Below are positions 7,592 through 9,148 of a stretch of 9,148 bases of DNA, piece after piece. The notes under the pieces are model-generated. The model was not told the origin of the DNA. It ran no database searches and saw only the letters and a program-made list of their open reading frames with translations. Numbering within the stretch: the stretch's first letter is position 1; each line of letters opens with the position of its first letter. Source of the stretch: Caldilinea sp. (GTDB lineage: Bacteria; Chloroflexota; Anaerolineae; Caldilineales; Caldilineaceae); assembly GCA_026389955.1 (NCBI GenBank), contig JAPLGY010000507.1, positions 1 through 9,148 on the forward strand, written 5' to 3'. Made by a program: the position numbers and the translations under genes.

Positions 7592-8641
7592 TTACCGCAG
7601 CGCCTCAACGATGATCTGCACGTTGGTGCGGATCATGCCCAGATATTCCTCGGCGTCGGAGCCAGCCGGCCCAAGCCCATGCGTGTGGAGCGGCGGCGCC
7701 ACCGTGACGCCTGTCTCCTGCGCAATGCGCTCCATCAGCGCCGGATTGCCCACACTCTCCACGAAGATGGCCGGCACGCCGGAGGAGCGTATCTCCTCGA
7801 TCAGCGCCGCGATCTGGCTCGCGCCCGGGTCGGCGGCTTCGGTCGTCACCGAACCCAACGCCGAACCGAGCAGTTCGAAGCCGTAGTCACGGACGAAATA
7901 GCCGAAGAGTTCGTGCGTCGTCACCAGTTTGCGCCGTTCCGCCGGAATCGTCTCGATTTCGGCGCGGATACCGGCGTCGAGCTGTTGCAGCTCTTCGACA
8001 TAGGCGGTGGCATTGGCGGTGTAGAGTTCGGCGTTGGCGGGGTCGGCGGCGGCCAGCGCGGTGCGGATATTCCCGACCATCACGATGGCGTTGAGCGGCG
8101 ACATCCACGTGTGCGGGTCGAACTCGCCATGAACATGGCCGTGATCCTCGGCGTGCGCCTCAGCTTCGGCGTGCGTGTGGCCAGCTTCTTCGTCGTGGTC
8201 GTGCATGTGCTCGTCGGCGTGGGGGTCGGCCCTATCATGTCCGTGGGCGTCAAACGCCAACGCATCTACACCATTGCTGGCCGCCACACGCGCCGCCTGC
8301 GAGCCGGAAGCGGCAAACAGGTCATCCAGCCAGGTCTCGAACTCGAGGCCATTCTCGAACACGATAGCCGCCTCAGCCAGCGCCACGGCGTCGCGCGGCG
8401 CTGGCTCGTAGACGTGCGGGTCGCCGTCGGCGCCGACCAGCACCGTCAGCTGCACCTTGTCGCCGGCGACCTGCTGCACCAGATCGCCCAGCACGCTGTA
8501 GGTCGCCACGGCCGTGAGTGGCCCGCCGCTGTCTGCAGGAGATGGCAGCGCCGTCGGCGTCACAGCAGTACAAGCGGACAAAACCAGGCTGAGAATCACC
8601 AGGATGCCGAGCCACTGCACCCGCAAACCAGGTCGCTTCAT
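7592..8641 (-). CDS. znuA: ZnuA/TroA-type zinc-binding lipoprotein of an ABC transporter
   Basis: The 349-residue product starts [20 protein letters not shown] and has a lipoprotein signal ending LVLSAC, so C24 is the predicted lipidated residue and the protein is anchored outside the membrane. It captures zinc and passes it to a ZnuB permease and ZnuC ATPase, neither of which is in the window. Cluster A-I ligands are H76 (GDPHVYEP), H177 (FDPHTWMSP) and H243 (TTHELFGYF). A histidine- and acid-rich loop (about 133-171, including [15 protein letters not shown]) precedes H177 and is typical of zinc-specific members. At the position of the usual fourth ligand, an aspartate in L-Y-x-D, it reads LHTHGLG, so H321 may take that role. 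An in-frame upstream start at 8725 is possible but would bury the signal peptide after 28 hydrophilic residues, so 8641 is chosen. Two Fur/Zur-like boxes lie upstream. Confidence 0.93.
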   Translation of the reverse strand: MKRPGLRVQWLGILVILSLVLSACTAVTPTALPSPADSGGPLTAVATYSVLGDLVQQVAGDKVQLTVLVGADGDPHVYEPAPRDAVALAEAAIVFENGLEFETWLDDLFAASGSQAARVAASNGVDALAFDAHGHDRADPHADEHMHDHDEEAGHTHAEAEAHAEDHGHVHGEFDPHTWMSPLNAIVMVGNIRTALAAADPANAELYTANATAYVEELQQLDAGIRAEIETIPAERRKLVTTHELFGYFVRDYGFELLGSALGSVTTEAADPGASQIAALIEEIRSSGVPAIFVESVGNPALMERIAQETGVTVAPPLHTHGLGPAGSDAEEYLGMIRTNVQIIVEALR

Positions 8642-8790
8642 ATACGTTCTCTTTTGTAGAATCTGCACATCTTTGTCCACTGGCGGCTGTTCGTCTGATG
8701 GATGTGCGCCCGTGTTGTCCACCACGCTGGGCGCACGGGCAGCGGTGATGAAGAAGAGGACGGCAGACAGTGAACCAGTACGTCGCTCAT
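8638..8790 (-). CDS. possible 50-residue upstream ORF coupled to znuA
   Basis: An ATG at 8790 opens a 50-codon frame ([20 protein letters not shown] and on) whose TGA overlaps the znuA ATG as ATGA. That overlap is typical of translational coupling. The predicted transcription start of the znuA promoter falls at about 8791, so this frame would be read leaderless; there is no Shine-Dalgarno motif. The peptide matches nothing I recognise. The frame could be chance, since the znuA frame is also open here. If real, it could act as a leader controlling znuA translation. Confidence 0.25.
   Translation of the reverse strand: MSDVLVHCLPSSSSSPLPVRPAWWTTRAHIHQTNSRQWTKMCRFYKRERI
8704..8736 (-). other. 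hairpin in the znuA 5' leader
   Basis: GTGCGCCC (8704-8711) and GGGCGCAC (8729-8736) form a perfect 8-bp GC-rich stem around 17 bases, about 63-95 bases ahead of the znuA ATG. No known riboswitch fold was recognised. The stretch 8642-8960 has no certain gene. It holds this hairpin, the promoter and two operator boxes; 8852-8960 shows nothing I can assign. Confidence 0.4.
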
Positions 8791-8811
8791 AAATGAGATT
8801 TTATCTCGTTT
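8791..8811. promoter_or_regulatory. candidate Zur box, promoter-proximal copy before znuA
   Basis: AAATGAGAT and ATCTCGTTT flank a TTT centre, with one mismatch between the arms. The core is the same GAGAT-3-ATCTC as in the 41-bp palindrome at 7435-7475. It covers the predicted -10 element, which fits repression when zinc is plentiful. Confidence 0.65.
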
Positions 8812-8826
8812 GTGGATGGCGTGCAA
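8798..8826 (-). promoter_or_regulatory. probable znuA promoter
   Basis: On the minus strand TTGCAC (8826-8821, half-matching -35) is followed after 17 bases by TAAAAT (8803-8798, five of six matches to the -10 consensus). The -10 is embedded in the palindrome 8791-8811, so a bound repressor would block it. The predicted leader to the znuA ATG is about 150 bases. Confidence 0.45.
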
Positions 8827-8830
8827 ATGT

Positions 8831-8851
8831 AATTAAGAAAAAATCTCATTT
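8831..8851. promoter_or_regulatory. candidate Zur box, promoter-distal copy before znuA
   Basis: The core TAAGAAAAAATCTCA (8834-8848) differs at two positions from TGAGATAAAATCTCA and keeps the AAT/ATT flanks. Its centre is 40 bases, about four helical turns, from the centre of the box at 8791-8811, so two dimers could bind the same face of the DNA. The left half is degenerate, so the call rests on the paired arrangement. Confidence 0.5.
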
Positions 8852-8960
8852 AGGTCGGTGATTTTTGAGACAGAACCTGGCCGGTAGGCGTGTGGCCTTG
8901 GTTTGTGAACTGGTTGGGATCGCCAGAGCTGGCCTCCGACATTGCAATACCAGAATCTAT

Positions 8961-9002
8961 ACAAAGACCTGGAACTCAGCCAAGTGAGTTCCAGGTCTTT
9001 GT
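8961..9002 (-). terminator. 18-bp hairpin terminator after the right-edge gene
   Basis: ACAAAGACCTGGAACTCA (8961-8978) and its exact complement (8985-9002) enclose a six-base loop. On the minus strand the stem ends in TCTTTGT, a partial T-tract. It lies 25 bases past the stop at 9028 and separates that gene from the znuA promoter. Confidence 0.75.
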
Positions 9003-9027
9003 GGCTATTCAATTGTGTAGAGGGGAA

Positions 9028-9148
9028 CTATTCAGCGCGATCTGGTGCCGTTGTTCCATAGGACGCGGGCAGCAGTTCGCCGAACAGAGTGAGGTAGACC
9101 ATGCGGTAGACATCGCTGCTGTCGAACCGAGTGGAGAACTCGGAACGC
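9028..9148 (-). CDS. C-terminal tail of an unrecognised protein (runs off the right edge)
   Basis: Reading in from the right edge, one frame gives 39 residues and ends in TAG at 9030-9028. It begins RSEFSTRFDSSDVYRMVYLT and ends TTAPDRAE. I do not recognise the family. The frame is credible because it runs from the edge without a stop, uses codons like the neighbouring genes, and is followed by a strong hairpin terminator. It appears to be a separate transcription unit from znuA, so a link to zinc is not implied. Confidence 0.5.
   Translation of the reverse strand, partial: RSEFSTRFDSSDVYRMVYLTLFGELLPASYGTTAPDRAE

Noticed and set aside
7679..8659. 326-codon open frame on the plus strand opposite znuA
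   Set aside because: It is antisense to a clear lipoprotein gene with signal peptide and metal ligands. It arises from GC-rich codon structure.
8831..9002. CRISPR array or tandem repeats in the right intergenic region
   Set aside because: Only two operator-like palindromes and one terminator hairpin are present; there is no repeat-spacer periodicity.

Overview
The window looks like a zinc-starvation (Zur-type) gene cluster from a GC-rich bacterium, most likely a member of the Chloroflexota. The phylum is an inference from the lipoprotein style, codon use and gene mix. No sequence search was possible. Every gene I can support lies on the minus strand, so transcription runs from high to low coordinates.

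Layout from right to left. At 9028-9148 is the C-terminal tail of an unrecognised protein, followed by a strong hairpin terminator (8961-9002). Next is a regulatory region (about 8642-8851) with two copies of a Fur/Zur-like palindrome over a plausible promoter. It precedes a ZnuA-type zinc-binding lipoprotein (7592-8641), which ends at a 15-bp hairpin (7519-7562). A 41-bp perfect palindrome (7435-7475) with the same TGAGAT-3-ATCTCA core then heads a seven-gene run. In order these are a ZigA/YciC-type COG0523 GTPase (6179-7405), a short COG0523 GTPase (5288-6160), a DegT-like protein without the PLP lysine (4056-5288), a long COG0523 GTPase with an inserted domain (2699-4069), a seven-bladed WD40 protein (1702-2711), a second ZigA-type GTPase lacking its P-loop (682-1630), and ribosomal protein bL28 of the cysteine-poor, zinc-independent type (362-598). 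The left edge (1-234) is the start of an IS66-type transposase.

How the parts fit. ZnuA captures zinc outside the membrane, COG0523 GTPases are thought to hand scarce zinc to client proteins, and a bL28 without the zinc ribbon would replace the zinc-binding form so that ribosomes need less metal. This is the classical Zur-regulon combination. The DegT-like and WD40 proteins are not standard members as far as I know and are the novel part. The permease and ATPase of the transporter are not in the window. Genes within the run are tightly coupled (TAATG junction, 13-14 base overlaps, one 18-base gap).

The striking oddity is damage. Four of the seven genes in the run carry an inactivating lesion: an amber codon, an in-frame TGA, a one-base frameshift, and an out-of-frame deletion of about 215-220 bases. 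The two damaged ZigA genes break at the edge of a shared 80-bp near-identical block. Either the cluster is decaying or rearranging, or the assembly is poor here. Raw reads would decide.
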